A stretch of DNA of 12,500 nt from Sphingorhabdus sp. YGSMI21 (GCF_002776575.1 NZ_CP022548.1:307501-320000); one strand, 5' to 3'. Counted from the stretch's first letter, positions 1 to 7,489 are shown. Numbers and translations are program-made. The notes: a model not told the origin generated them from the sequence alone.

Positions 1-2
1 CG

Positions 3-1133
3 ATGACCGGGGATGCGGCCGCCGACGCCTATGCAAGCCTGATGCGCGATTATAGTTTTCGCACCTTGGTCGACATGTTGGCCCTGGCCTGCGACCAGGG
101 CGTGGAAAATGTGCCGGACGCGCCGCCCGAACTGGTCGATTTGATCCGCGAGATGGAGCGAACGCCCGACTGGGTCGACATGAAACTCGTCGAGAAAGGC
201 GCACGTATAGATCGCAATTCAGCCGCAAATTTCGGCCCATTCATCATCCGCGGCGCATTCATCGCAACCTTCATGAATAAATATGCTGCGTTGCCGATGG
301 CGATCACGGGCACATTAACGACCCAGACGGCCGCCAGACGGGTCAAGGATACCGCGACTTTCTTCACCACTTCTCTGCTGCCAGGCGCGCTCGAGCGCTT
401 TGGCCCTGGCTTCAAAGCGGCGGCCATGGTGCGATTGATGCATTCGATGGTACGTGCAAACGTCTTGCGCCGCCCCGGTGAATGGGATGTCAGCGTTTAC
501 GGAATCCCCATTCCACAAGTCGACCAGATGCCTGCCGGGCTCATTGCGATCTTTCTTTTATCCTATAAAATGATCGCGGAGGGACGGGAACAATTCACGG
601 ACTCGGAACGTGCGAAGGTGGAACTGGCGCGCTATCGATGCTTCCTCCTCGGCCTTCCCGAAGATCTGCTCGCCGATACGCCCCAGGGGATCGTAGACCT
701 CATGAACGCGCGTAGCGGGACCTTGCTCAGCGGATATGATGATGAAACATGCGGGGAATTGTTGCGGGCAACCATGGCTGCAGATTTACGGCCGAATAAT
801 TCGTTGCGCGCGCGCACCCACGAAACGTTCGAACGCGCTTTTGCGAAGCTGTTTTTCGTCAAAAGCTTCATGGGCAACGACAAGGAGAAAGCCGCTTCGA
901 TCGGCGTGGACCTGAAAGCGGGGGATATCGCGCTGGCCGCCATTGCCGGCATATTCATTTATGCCAGAATGCGGCTATATGCGCTCGCCGCACATATTCC
1001 CGGCTTGCGCGAGATCGCCGATCGCCGACTGGTCGCGAAGCTTCGGGCCCAGCTCGCCGACTATGGTCATGCCGAATTTACAACCGATGCGAGACAATAT
1101 CGTCCGTCTGCCAAACCGGCGGCCGCGGATTGA
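3..1133 (+). CDS. DUF2236 / MpaB-family oxygenase-like protein, possibly 5'-truncated
   Basis: The protein resembles the DUF2236 family, which includes the fungal oxygenase MpaB and, more distantly, the heme-dependent latex-clearing protein Lcp. The clearest sign is the helix around residues 141-155, with R144, H147 and R151 in the RLMHSMVR pattern; in this family that His region is associated with cofactor binding or catalysis. Residues 73-105 (FGPFIIRGAF, then an ALPMAITGT stretch) and a hydrophobic segment near 176-191 also fit. The length of 376 aa is slightly short of the roughly 400 aa I expect. Only two bases precede the ATG, so no ribosome site can be seen and the gene may begin outside the window. 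It ends with TGA and converges on the Coq4-like gene 48 bases away. The substrate is unknown. Family assignment is fairly sure; enzymatic activity is inferred. Confidence 0.75.
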   Translation: MTGDAAADAYASLMRDYSFRTLVDMLALACDQGVENVPDAPPELVDLIREMERTPDWVDMKLVEKGARIDRNSAANFGPFIIRGAFIATFMNKYAALPMAITGTLTTQTAARRVKDTATFFTTSLLPGALERFGPGFKAAAMVRLMHSMVRANVLRRPGEWDVSVYGIPIPQVDQMPAGLIAIFLLSYKMIAEGREQFTDSERAKVELARYRCFLLGLPEDLLADTPQGIVDLMNARSGTLLSGYDDETCGELLRATMAADLRPNNSLRARTHETFERAFAKLFFVKSFMGNDKEKAASIGVDLKAGDIALAAIAGIFIYARMRLYALAAHIPGLREIADRRLVAKLRAQLADYGHAEFTTDARQYRPSAKPAAAD

Positions 1134-1181
1134 TCCGCAGCCGGGCGGCTTCTTTCATTCAATCATCCCAATGGTCGGCAA

Positions 1182-2132
1182 TTAACCGGCTGGCATAAGC
1201 GCGTCCATCATCCGCACCGCGCTGCTATCGATCGGATCGATCCCCATATCCGAACGAATTTTGCTAATCGGATCAGCGATGTGCTCATGCCACGGTTCCG
1301 CAATCAATTGTTTGGTGGCTCGGCCATGACGCCAGCCATCAAAAGTAACGCCCAGCAACAAATCCATCACCTCAGGCGTATGATTCGCAACTTTGGTTAC
1401 CACAGTCGCTAAAAAGCGCGTCGAATAATTCTGCCCGAACTGCGCCATTTGAAAGCCGGAGATGGCGACTTCGCCAGCTGCGGTAAACCCATATCCACCC
1501 ACCAAGTGCCAGACGTCGTGAAGCTGAAGGATACGCCGGTTGGTCCTGTTTTGCGCTGGATAGTCTCCCGCTAAAACGACGTTATCGGCGTCAATTACCT
1601 CGATATCATAGCCGTTGGAATTCAACATCGTCAGCAATTCCGTTGCAAGAGTATCCGCTGGGTGTTTTTCCAGATCGGCGGTGGTCAGTCGGACTTCCGG
1701 TTGCGCAATCAAATCGTGCACCCCTTCGAATTCCAGCAGCGCCTCCTCGCAGCGATCCAACATCCGATCGTCATAAAGATCACCCAGCGCCACAACTTGC
1801 AATGTCAAATCCAGCTCGCCTTCGGTCGCTGATGGCGGTGCCTGGACAATATTCCAGAACCCGTCCCACAATGGCCGTGGCAAGGCTATACGGGGTTTCC
1901 CCTCTTTTACCCATGGCAATGCCTCGGTGATTTGAGCGGCGCGTTGGGCGCCGTCGTTGCTGGCCAAAGTTGCCGCCGCAATAGCGTCAAAGATCGGTAC
2001 CTGGGCGACCGGATCGACAAATGCCGCGGTCGTCATCAGCGCAGCTATTCCCAATACCGGTTGCTCATCAAGCGGCGGCCGCCCCGTCTCGACCCACGTT
2101 TCGAATTCATTCCGCATTGCCAGATCCATCAT
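1182..2132 (-). CDS. Coq4-family protein (ubiquinone-biosynthesis type)
   Basis: The C-terminal half carries the Coq4 signature HDxxH-x11-E: counted from the upstream GTG these are H208, D209, H212 and E224, followed by a conserved-looking SGFQMAQFGQNYS helix and a C-terminal WHEHIADPI stretch. Coq4 proteins bind a divalent metal through this motif and act in ubiquinone head-group maturation (oxidative decarboxylation at ring C1). The protein is about 316 aa, longer than typical Coq4 (about 230-270 aa), with an extra N-terminal part of roughly 100 residues that I do not recognise. Start choice: a GTG at 2141 abuts the GGAGG at 2142-2146, leaving no spacing, whereas the ATG at 2132 lies 9 bases downstream of it, so I chose the ATG. 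No other ubi/coq gene is near; the neighbours are a divergent TetR regulator and a convergent oxygenase-like gene. It may be a specialised paralogue rather than the housekeeping Coq4. Confidence 0.85.
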   Translation of the reverse strand: MMDLAMRNEFETWVETGRPPLDEQPVLGIAALMTTAAFVDPVAQVPIFDAIAAATLASNDGAQRAAQITEALPWVKEGKPRIALPRPLWDGFWNIVQAPPSATEGELDLTLQVVALGDLYDDRMLDRCEEALLEFEGVHDLIAQPEVRLTTADLEKHPADTLATELLTMLNSNGYDIEVIDADNVVLAGDYPAQNRTNRRILQLHDVWHLVGGYGFTAAGEVAISGFQMAQFGQNYSTRFLATVVTKVANHTPEVMDLLLGVTFDGWRHGRATKQLIAEPWHEHIADPISKIRSDMGIDPIDSSAVRMMDALMPAG

Positions 2133-2141
2133 CGCGATCAC

Positions 2142-2146
2142 CCTCC
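2142..2146 (-). promoter_or_regulatory. Ribosome binding site of the Coq4-like gene (decides the start)
   Basis: On the minus strand a perfect GGAGG lies directly against a GTG (no spacer) and 9 bases before an in-frame ATG at 2132. Normal spacing favours the ATG start. Confidence 0.6.
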
Positions 2147-2170
2147 AAAAATTGTTTTTTTGGAGATAAC

Positions 2171-2199
2171 ACTATAAAGATAGAATGATCAAGTTAGAA
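2171..2199 (-). promoter_or_regulatory. Putative sigma70-like promoter of the Coq4-like gene
   Basis: On the minus strand TTCTAA (2194-2199) and TATAGT (2171-2176, 5 of 6 to TATAAT) are 17 bases apart. Transcription would begin near 2164, giving a leader of about 32 bases that contains the GGAGG. The -35 box is weak (3 of 6). Confidence 0.35.
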
Positions 2200-2228
2200 C
2201 TGGCACTTCGCTTTTTATAGGCTATAGT
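2200..2228 (+). promoter_or_regulatory. Putative sigma70-like promoter of the TetR gene, suggesting a leaderless mRNA
   Basis: CTGGCA (2200-2205, 4 of 6 to TTGACA) and TATAGT (2223-2228, 5 of 6) are 17 bases apart. The -10 box ends 6 bases before the ATG at 2235, so the predicted start of transcription falls at or next to the start codon, and no Shine-Dalgarno sequence is visible. The two divergent -35 boxes touch each other, so one bound repressor could block both promoters. Confidence 0.4.
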
Positions 2229-2234
2229 GGGCCC

Positions 2235-2894
2235 ATGTCAGAACCAGCCAAAACCAGTTTCCCCAGGCGCACCGCGACAAAAGCGCGCACCCGCCAACGT
2301 ATTGTCGATGCCGCTCGGCGCCTGTTCGTAACCCACGGCTATGCCGACGCGACAATGGCGGCAATTTCCGAGGCTGCCGACATCCATATAACCACGCTGT
2401 TCACGCATTTTTCGTCCAAGCGCAAACTTGCGGCAGAGATCGCGGTTTCAGCCGGCACACGGTTTGAGACCGTAATCAAGACGCAGCGCGAACAGGGGGT
2501 ACCGGTCCTGACATTCTGGCGGAACCAGGTCGCTCGAATTGCCCATGCTTATGAGCGCGACGGCGATGGACAGATTAATCTTGGACGAGCCATAGCCGGT
2601 GAACCCGATCTCCTACCCGTTTGGTTTGATCATCAGCGCCTGCAGGTATCTTTGCTGACGGATTATATTGCTGACGAGCTCGGGATAGACCCTCTGGAGG
2701 ATCGTCGCGCGCAAATGGCCGCTGCTATGCTGGTCGCGGGCGGCCGTATGGCGTTCGACAGCTGGATCGAAAGCGGTCGAGCCGGCGATCTTGTCGCGGA
2801 GAACGAGCGGCTGCTCGATGCTGCCGAAGCCGTACTCGCAAACGGCTTGCCGTTGACAAAAAGCGATGCCGCCGACTCAGCCGATCCGGTTTGA
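2235..2894 (+). CDS. TetR/AcrR-family transcriptional regulator
   Basis: This 219-aa protein has the length and layout of TetR repressors. The N-terminal DNA-binding domain spans about residues 18-66: a first helix with RQRIVDAARRLFVTHGY, then the helix-turn-helix with the recognition helix in ITTLFTHFSSKRKL (about 52-65), which matches the family pattern of a tyrosine- or phenylalanine-rich turn followed by a lysine cap. Residues 80-205 form the variable ligand-binding and dimerisation part; the ligand cannot be told. It is divergent from the Coq4-like gene over a shared promoter region, so control of that gene and of itself is the natural inference. It converges on the MFS gene with 17 bases between the stops. 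No clear Shine-Dalgarno precedes the ATG. I saw no convincing long palindromic operator in the 100 bases upstream. Confidence 0.9.
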   Translation: MSEPAKTSFPRRTATKARTRQRIVDAARRLFVTHGYADATMAAISEAADIHITTLFTHFSSKRKLAAEIAVSAGTRFETVIKTQREQGVPVLTFWRNQVARIAHAYERDGDGQINLGRAIAGEPDLLPVWFDHQRLQVSLLTDYIADELGIDPLEDRRAQMAAAMLVAGGRMAFDSWIESGRAGDLVAENERLLDAAEAVLANGLPLTKSDAADSADPV

Positions 2895-2911
2895 CGACAG
2901 AAACAGCATTA

Positions 2912-4348
2912 TCAGAGCGTTTTCTCGCTCAGCTGCCGGATATTCTCGATATGACGCAGCCGGTTGATCGGATAATAAGCGAGGCAGACGATCGCGAGCA
3001 CCGTCGCTAGCGCCGTCGTGCCGATATAGATACCGGCCAGCCTTTGCAGAACGTCACCACTGACAAGTCCGGGTTGTGCTTTGTCGGGGAAATTGACGAA
3101 TGCGAGCAACAGACCCGCCAGCAGAATCCCCATGCCCGAAACCGCTTTGTTGACCATCGTTGATGCCGAAAAGAGCAGCCCCTCGGACCGGTGCCCGGTC
3201 TCCAGCTGGATCTGGTCAGTCACATCCGCGATCATCGATACGGCCAGAATTCCGCCCGCGATGGTTGTCATGATCGTGAAAGCGAACTGGCCCATTAACA
3301 GATATAATAGCATCGGTTCGCCATTGGCCGGAAAAAGGTCGGCCAGCCGCAATAGCAAGGGCGTTACATTGGAAATCAGCGCCAAGCTGAACATCATCAA
3401 CGCAGACAGTTTTTTGCCAAAGCGCGCGGACAGAGGCAGGACCACGACGAAGGCCAAGAATATGCCGACGGTGCTGGTAGAAGCGACCATGGCGATCTGG
3501 CTTGCGCTCAATTCCCAGAAATAGGTCGAGAAATATATTTGAAGAGCCATGTTAATCCCGGAGGCAATGGCGAAAAACAAGCTGGCGAGAAGGACCGAAA
3601 CATAAGAAGGGTGCACCAATATACCGAGCATTTCCTTCAGCATTTGTGATGTCGATATCGCCACGCGCGGTGGCGGAGCCGGGCGCTTCAACACTTCTTT
3701 TTGCGTGCCAAAGGACGATATCAGGACCGACACCATCATGATGGCTGCCGCTACCCACGCATAGACCCCATAGCCCCCGGCGTTCAGATGGCCGACCGGT
3801 TGCGCTGGCGTCGGCTGCAGAAAATAGCCGAATGTCACGATTGTCATGCCAAGGCCGCCGCACACTCCGAAGAAGAAGCGCGCGGCGACAAGTTTTGTCC
3901 GCTCATCATAGTCGCTGGTGAACTCGGCGAGCAAAGCCGTCGAGGGAATCTCGTAGAGGCTGATAGAGAAGCGCACGAAAATCGCGGTCATTACCAGCCA
4001 TGCAAATTGCACAGCATTTGAAGCGTCGGGCGGGGACCAGAGCAGTAGGTAGAAAATTCCGATCGGCAAAGCCGCTGCATACATGAAAGGGTGCCGCCGC
4101 CCCAGGCGGGAGCGGAAATTGTCAGAATATTGCCCGAGCAAGGGATCGAATAGCGCGTCCGCGATCATCGCAATCATGATCGCCGATCCAACCCAGGCGG
4201 CCGGCAGGCCGATCACCTGATTGTAGAATAGCATCAGCAGAGCATTGAAGCCCTGATCCTTGACGCCAAACGCTATGGTACCCGAGCCATAGAGAAGCCG
4301 TGTTTTAAACGACAGCTGACCGTCGGCCACCGATCCGGATTGCGACAT
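2912..4348 (-). CDS. GPH-type MFS sugar:cation symporter (MFS_2, melibiose-carrier family)
   Basis: The protein has 478 aa and about 12 hydrophobic segments, as expected for the glycoside-pentoside-hexuronide:cation symporters. Family marks are D64 and D68 in IADALFDPLLGQYSD, the loop motif GRRHP at 83-87, and the IPSTALLAEFTSDYDERT block at 133-150, close to the family's PYxALxxExTxDYxER pattern. Such carriers move sugars or glycosides across the inner membrane with H+ or Na+. The ATG lies 10 bases after the stop of the TonB-dependent receptor gene, and the only Shine-Dalgarno-like bases (TAGG) overlap that stop codon, so translation is probably coupled and both genes form one operon. With the divergent fucosidase, a fucosylated oligosaccharide or fucoside is the likely cargo, but this is inferred from context only. 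Confidence 0.88.
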   Translation of the reverse strand: MSQSGSVADGQLSFKTRLLYGSGTIAFGVKDQGFNALLMLFYNQVIGLPAAWVGSAIMIAMIADALFDPLLGQYSDNFRSRLGRRHPFMYAAALPIGIFYLLLWSPPDASNAVQFAWLVMTAIFVRFSISLYEIPSTALLAEFTSDYDERTKLVAARFFFGVCGGLGMTIVTFGYFLQPTPAQPVGHLNAGGYGVYAWVAAAIMMVSVLISSFGTQKEVLKRPAPPPRVAISTSQMLKEMLGILVHPSYVSVLLASLFFAIASGINMALQIYFSTYFWELSASQIAMVASTSTVGIFLAFVVVLPLSARFGKKLSALMMFSLALISNVTPLLLRLADLFPANGEPMLLYLLMGQFAFTIMTTIAGGILAVSMIADVTDQIQLETGHRSEGLLFSASTMVNKAVSGMGILLAGLLLAFVNFPDKAQPGLVSGDVLQRLAGIYIGTTALATVLAIVCLAYYPINRLRHIENIRQLSEKTL

Positions 4349-4358
4349 CCGCCGCTAC

Positions 4359-6905
4359 CTAACGGAAACGAATTTCAAACTGGACACCGAAAGTCCGGGG
4401 CGGCGTAAGCGAATAGGACTGCGCCACCTCCAGCGTCGGCGAGGAAGCCAGAAGATCGCCCGTAGCGCCATCATAGCCCAGACTGTCAAAAACATTCTTC
4501 ACATATGCGATAACCCGAAACCGGTCGTTGCGTTCGGTCCAGACCGCGCGGAGGTCCACCTGATCATAGGATGGCATACGGTTATATTCGCGGTTGAAGA
4601 TGTTGCTATAGGCCGCACTGCGCCAGACATAATTGCCCGACAAGGATAGCGTACCCGGATCGAAGTCGATGTTATAGACAGCGTTCACGGCAACCTTGTG
4701 CCGCGGAGCGTTGGGCAGTCGCGCGCCGTCGACACTTTGCGGTTGCTGCCCTGCCACAACAGCGCCGGAAGGCTGAGCTCCCGGCTGGATAGCCAAGGGA
4801 TCCTCTCCATCGACAAAACAGCATCCGCTCTCGACGCGCGAATGGCCAAAACCGTAATTGAACCCCAATTGCAGAGCATCGGTCGGCTGCCAGGCCAGTT
4901 CGGCTTCCGCTCCGTAGCTTTTCGAACTGTCGAGATTGAAGAACTCGGTGAGCTGCGCGCCCCCCGGCTGCGATACCGTCAGTGGCACCTGAAGCCCCTT
5001 ATAGTCGTAGTAGAAGCCAGCCAGATTGACCCGAAGTCTCGCGCCGAGTGTTCGTTTATATCCTATCTCGTAAGCATTGACATGCTCCGCCCCCGTTTGT
5101 GGCAGCGCCGAGATACCCCCCGCATTGAACCCGCCCGATTTATATCCCCGGCTGTAGCGCAGGAAGGCCAATTCATCTTCTGTCGGTTGCCATTGGGCTG
5201 CGATAGTGCCGGTTACAGCATCCCAACTGTTCGACAGTCCGCGACTGGCGATACCGGTCGCCGGGTCAATCGCGACAGCAGAAACCACGCCCGGCGCGGC
5301 GGCTGTAGAAATTTGCGACGCGGTGATATCGAGCGCTGGTGTCGCGCTACCATATTGATCGGGCGAAAAACCGCCGCAGCCAAAGCAGAGGATGCGGAAA
5401 GATTCATCGCCGCTTTTCTTGTCACGGGTATAGCGCAACCCACCTGTCACTTTGAACGCGTCGGAGATCTGGTAGTCGATCTGGCCGAACACAGCCATCG
5501 ACTTGGTGGTCAGCGTCGAAGCGGCATATACGAAATCGCTGGACGGGTTGGCCGGACCATTGGCTGGCGTCTGCAATTGCAGCTGATCGGGTGCGCGGAA
5601 GTGCGTTTCCTGAGTCAGAGTCTCCTGATAATAATATAAACCGGCGACCCATTGCAGCGGTCCGTTGGTGTTCGACGTCAGGTTGAGTTCGCCGCTGCCA
5701 AAAGACTTGTCGGTATCCAGGTCAACTTGTGACGACGGAAATACCGTCAACGGTCCACAGCCGGGAATGAACGCGCAAATCCCTCCACCGGCAGCGAGCG
5801 GAAATGTATAGGAAATCACGCTGGTATCATCGAGTTCATAGATATTTTCGGCACGATATTGCTGATAGCCGCCAAGCAGCCGAACATCGAACGTTGGCAA
5901 TGTCCATGTTATGTCGCCGGTCGCACTGAAATTGTCACGCACCCGCTGTGTCTGGGTCGTGTCGGCACTGAAATGCCTGATATCGTTCGCCCCTGGCGGC
6001 TGGGGATTCGGGTTCAGCGTCACGACGCCCGGGGTCAAATAGCCGAAGGCAGCCCCCGGGGTGATCGCTCCGAAGGGATAAGGCGCGAAATCATAGCCGC
6101 CGATACGGTTGATTGTGCGGGGCTTGAGATCCGAACTTTCTGTCGACAATTTGACCCAGCCAACGACATCCGGTCCGAGATCGGCTTCCAGTTGCAGTTC
6201 AAGATACCGGCGGTCGCCCCGCCCCCCTTCACTGCCCTTGCCAGCATCATTTTTGAAATAACCGCGCTCCTGGTTCTGATATGCACCCGCAAACCGTGCC
6301 CGAAGTCCTTTCGCGACCTCTCCCGAGGCAGAAGCCTCCAGACTATAGAGGCCGTAATTGCCAATCCTCGCGCGTAGATCCGCATTCAGTTCTTCCGTAG
6401 GTCGTCTGGAGATCGCATTGATGGCGCCGCCAATTGAATTTCGTCCGTAAAGCGTGCCTTGCGGGCCGCGCAACACTTCAACGCGTTCGATAAAAAAGTC
6501 CGATGCGGCAATCGAGGCGGTCGAGGAATCATATATTCCATCCGTATATGTGGAGACTCCCGGATCGCTGCCATTGGTATTTGTCTGGCGGCCAATGCCG
6601 CGGATGAAAACACGGTCGTTACTCGCTGAGTAGCTGAGGCCCGGCGTGAAATTCGCAAAATCCTGCAGCGTATCAATGCCGGCGATTTGCCGGACATCGG
6701 ACGTATAGGCCGATATCGGCAAGGCTACGTCCTGAAGATTGACACTGCGCTTTTCGGCGGTGACAACAATTTCGACAAGGCCGCTATCACCTTTCGCGCT
6801 AGATGACTGATCTTCCGCCGGCGCGGAATCCTGAGTTTGAGCCGCAGCCGGTGTCACTACAAATGCGACACTCGCAAGCATCCATGAAATATTTCGCATA
6901 CCCAT
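4359..6905 (-). CDS. TonB-dependent outer-membrane receptor
   Basis: The 848-aa product starts with a signal peptide (positive MRN, hydrophobic core, probable cleavage after A22 in TPAAA-QT). A TonB-box-like segment EIVVTAEKR follows at 45-53. The plug domain runs from about 58 to 170 and shows VRGIG-like FIRGIG (100-105), the VEVLRGPQGTLYGRNSIGG block (142-160) and a closing ISRRP. The remaining 650 or so residues form the 22-strand barrel, including YSRGYKSGGFN (584-594), common in sphingomonad receptors, and end in a strand with FEIRFR. The only six cysteines form three close pairs (377/383, 507/510, 695/696), probably in surface loops. The ATG at 6905 has GAGG and GGAG just upstream; a second ATG two codons on is possible. 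It is first in an operon with the MFS gene and divergent from the GH29 gene, suggesting uptake of a fucosylated glycan; the true ligand is unproven. Confidence 0.93.
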   Translation of the reverse strand: MGMRNISWMLASVAFVVTPAAAQTQDSAPAEDQSSSAKGDSGLVEIVVTAEKRSVNLQDVALPISAYTSDVRQIAGIDTLQDFANFTPGLSYSASNDRVFIRGIGRQTNTNGSDPGVSTYTDGIYDSSTASIAASDFFIERVEVLRGPQGTLYGRNSIGGAINAISRRPTEELNADLRARIGNYGLYSLEASASGEVAKGLRARFAGAYQNQERGYFKNDAGKGSEGGRGDRRYLELQLEADLGPDVVGWVKLSTESSDLKPRTINRIGGYDFAPYPFGAITPGAAFGYLTPGVVTLNPNPQPPGANDIRHFSADTTQTQRVRDNFSATGDITWTLPTFDVRLLGGYQQYRAENIYELDDTSVISYTFPLAAGGGICAFIPGCGPLTVFPSSQVDLDTDKSFGSGELNLTSNTNGPLQWVAGLYYYQETLTQETHFRAPDQLQLQTPANGPANPSSDFVYAASTLTTKSMAVFGQIDYQISDAFKVTGGLRYTRDKKSGDESFRILCFGCGGFSPDQYGSATPALDITASQISTAAAPGVVSAVAIDPATGIASRGLSNSWDAVTGTIAAQWQPTEDELAFLRYSRGYKSGGFNAGGISALPQTGAEHVNAYEIGYKRTLGARLRVNLAGFYYDYKGLQVPLTVSQPGGAQLTEFFNLDSSKSYGAEAELAWQPTDALQLGFNYGFGHSRVESGCCFVDGEDPLAIQPGAQPSGAVVAGQQPQSVDGARLPNAPRHKVAVNAVYNIDFDPGTLSLSGNYVWRSAAYSNIFNREYNRMPSYDQVDLRAVWTERNDRFRVIAYVKNVFDSLGYDGATGDLLASSPTLEVAQSYSLTPPRTFGVQFEIRFR

Positions 6906-7043
6906 CCTCTCCCCTCGCCAGCCATCAGCTGGTCGATAATTAGAACAGTGATCCCGCTTATACGGGTCTCACTTCATTAGTATCCGGGATGCCTTTTTCG
7001 CATCTCCTGAATCGGATGTTATAGGAGATTTATATATTAGTCT

Positions 7044-7059
7044 ATAATCATATAATTAT
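7044..7059. promoter_or_regulatory. AT-rich palindrome in the receptor promoter zone
   Basis: ATAAT and ATTAT arms separated by 6 bases; 14 of 16 positions are self-complementary. It sits in a stretch of very low GC compared with the flanks, where the receptor operon's promoter is likely. In such AT-rich DNA, chance symmetry is plausible. Confidence 0.25.
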
Positions 7060-7082
7060 CGGTACAGATAATGATGAACTTG

Positions 7083-7106
7083 ACGGAATACAGCCAGATA
7101 TTCCGT
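7083..7106. promoter_or_regulatory. Perfect 8-8-8 inverted repeat, candidate operator
   Basis: Arms ACGGAATA (7083-7090) and TATTCCGT (7099-7106) are exact reverse complements around an 8-base spacer, about 180 bases from the receptor ATG and 250 from the fucosidase ORF. The dyad fits a dimeric regulator, though a transcribed hairpin is also possible. Confidence 0.4.
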
Positions 7107-7113
7107 ACCTACT

Positions 7114-7133
7114 GCTGCCTAAAATCAGGCGGC
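7114..7133. other. Stem-loop with alternative pairing partner
   Basis: GCTGCCT (7114-7120) can pair with AGGCGGC (7127-7133) across a 6-base loop, with one G-T pair. The right arm, extended to CAGGCGGCC (7126-7134), is also a perfect 9-base complement of GGCCGCCTG at 7227-7235, so the two pairings exclude each other. No T-run follows, so it is not a simple terminator. Confidence 0.3.
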
Positions 7134-7357
7134 CCCGGCATTGGTGCTCCCGGATCGGCATTGTCGGCTCTCTGTAAATCGGGCGAGATCGCAACCTCGT
7201 AGAAACGCAAATCCCTTCATCGAAGAGGCCGCCTGTGTTTCAAATTCAATTTACATAATAATTGTCTTATCGATTTTTCTATGCCAATAGAATTAAGTGC
7301 CTCGGCGTGTCTCGTGACGCCGACAACGTTTAAGCCACCACGAAGATGGAGGCAGAA

Positions 7358-7489
7358 ATGGGGAGGAAAATAATGGCTCGACAATTGTGCCTGGCGAATT
7401 GGCCAAATATGTTGCTGAGAAGAAGCGACGGGTCTCCTCTCGCGCGGGAACGGAATTCTCTGATGGCAATATGGGGGACTTTCAAATGA
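7358..7489 (+). CDS. Candidate 43-codon leader ORF overlapping the fucosidase start
   Basis: Two in-frame ATGs have unusually good ribosome sites: GGAGG at 7348-7352, 5 bases before the ATG at 7358, and GGGGAGG at 7360-7366, 6 bases before the ATG at 7373. The frame runs 43 codons and ends with TGA at 7487-7489, overlapping the likely fucosidase ATG (7486) as ATGA. This is the geometry of translational coupling or a leader peptide. The peptide (beginning MGRKIMARQL and ending AIWGTFK) has no signal peptide, no membrane segment and no run of one regulatory amino acid, and I do not recognise it. It may instead reflect a frameshifted N-terminus of the fucosidase, but the fucosidase domain is complete without it. 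Confidence 0.4.
   Translation: MGRKIMARQLCLANWPNMLLRRSDGSPLARERNSLMAIWGTFK

Larger units (their letters stand above)
6906..7345. other. Divergent regulatory region between receptor operon and fucosidase
   Basis: No protein-coding gene is evident in these 440 bases. From the receptor side they hold: a CCAGC/GCTGG hairpin (6918-6932) just before the receptor's ribosome site; an imperfect repeat GATGC-n7-GCATC (6988-7004); a very AT-rich stretch (7015-7075) with an almost perfect ATAAT-n6-ATTAT palindrome at 7044-7059; a perfect 8-8-8 inverted repeat (7083-7106); a hairpin (7114-7133) whose right arm is also complementary to 7227-7235; and a second AT-rich stretch (7236-7300), the likely fucosidase promoter zone, with TAGAAT at 7288-7293. 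No strong sigma70 pair could be assigned. Confidence 0.6.

Noticed and set aside
1125..1138. GCGGA-TTGA-TCCGC hairpin over the stop of the first gene
   Set aside because: The stem is short and no T-run follows directly; chance symmetry in GC-rich DNA is likely.
2915..2930. GAGCG-n6-CGCTC hairpin at the TetR/MFS convergence
   Set aside because: The stem is only five pairs, lies inside the MFS coding end and lacks a following T-run on either strand.
3081..3524. Antisense frame opposite the MFS gene
   Set aside because: It has no domain or start signal and lies opposite conserved transmembrane segments.
4698..5639. Long open frame on the plus strand, antisense to the TonB-dependent receptor (313 codons)
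   Set aside because: It mirrors the receptor's codon pattern, has no recognisable domain and no ribosome site, and the opposite strand encodes a clear receptor throughout.
5859..6377. Second antisense frame in the receptor gene
   Set aside because: It has arginine- and cysteine-rich shadow-type composition and lies opposite the plug and early barrel domain.
7387..7485. N-terminal extension of the fucosidase from a GTG start
   Set aside because: The 33 extra residues show no signal peptide or GH29 similarity, and this GTG has no well-spaced ribosome site of its own.
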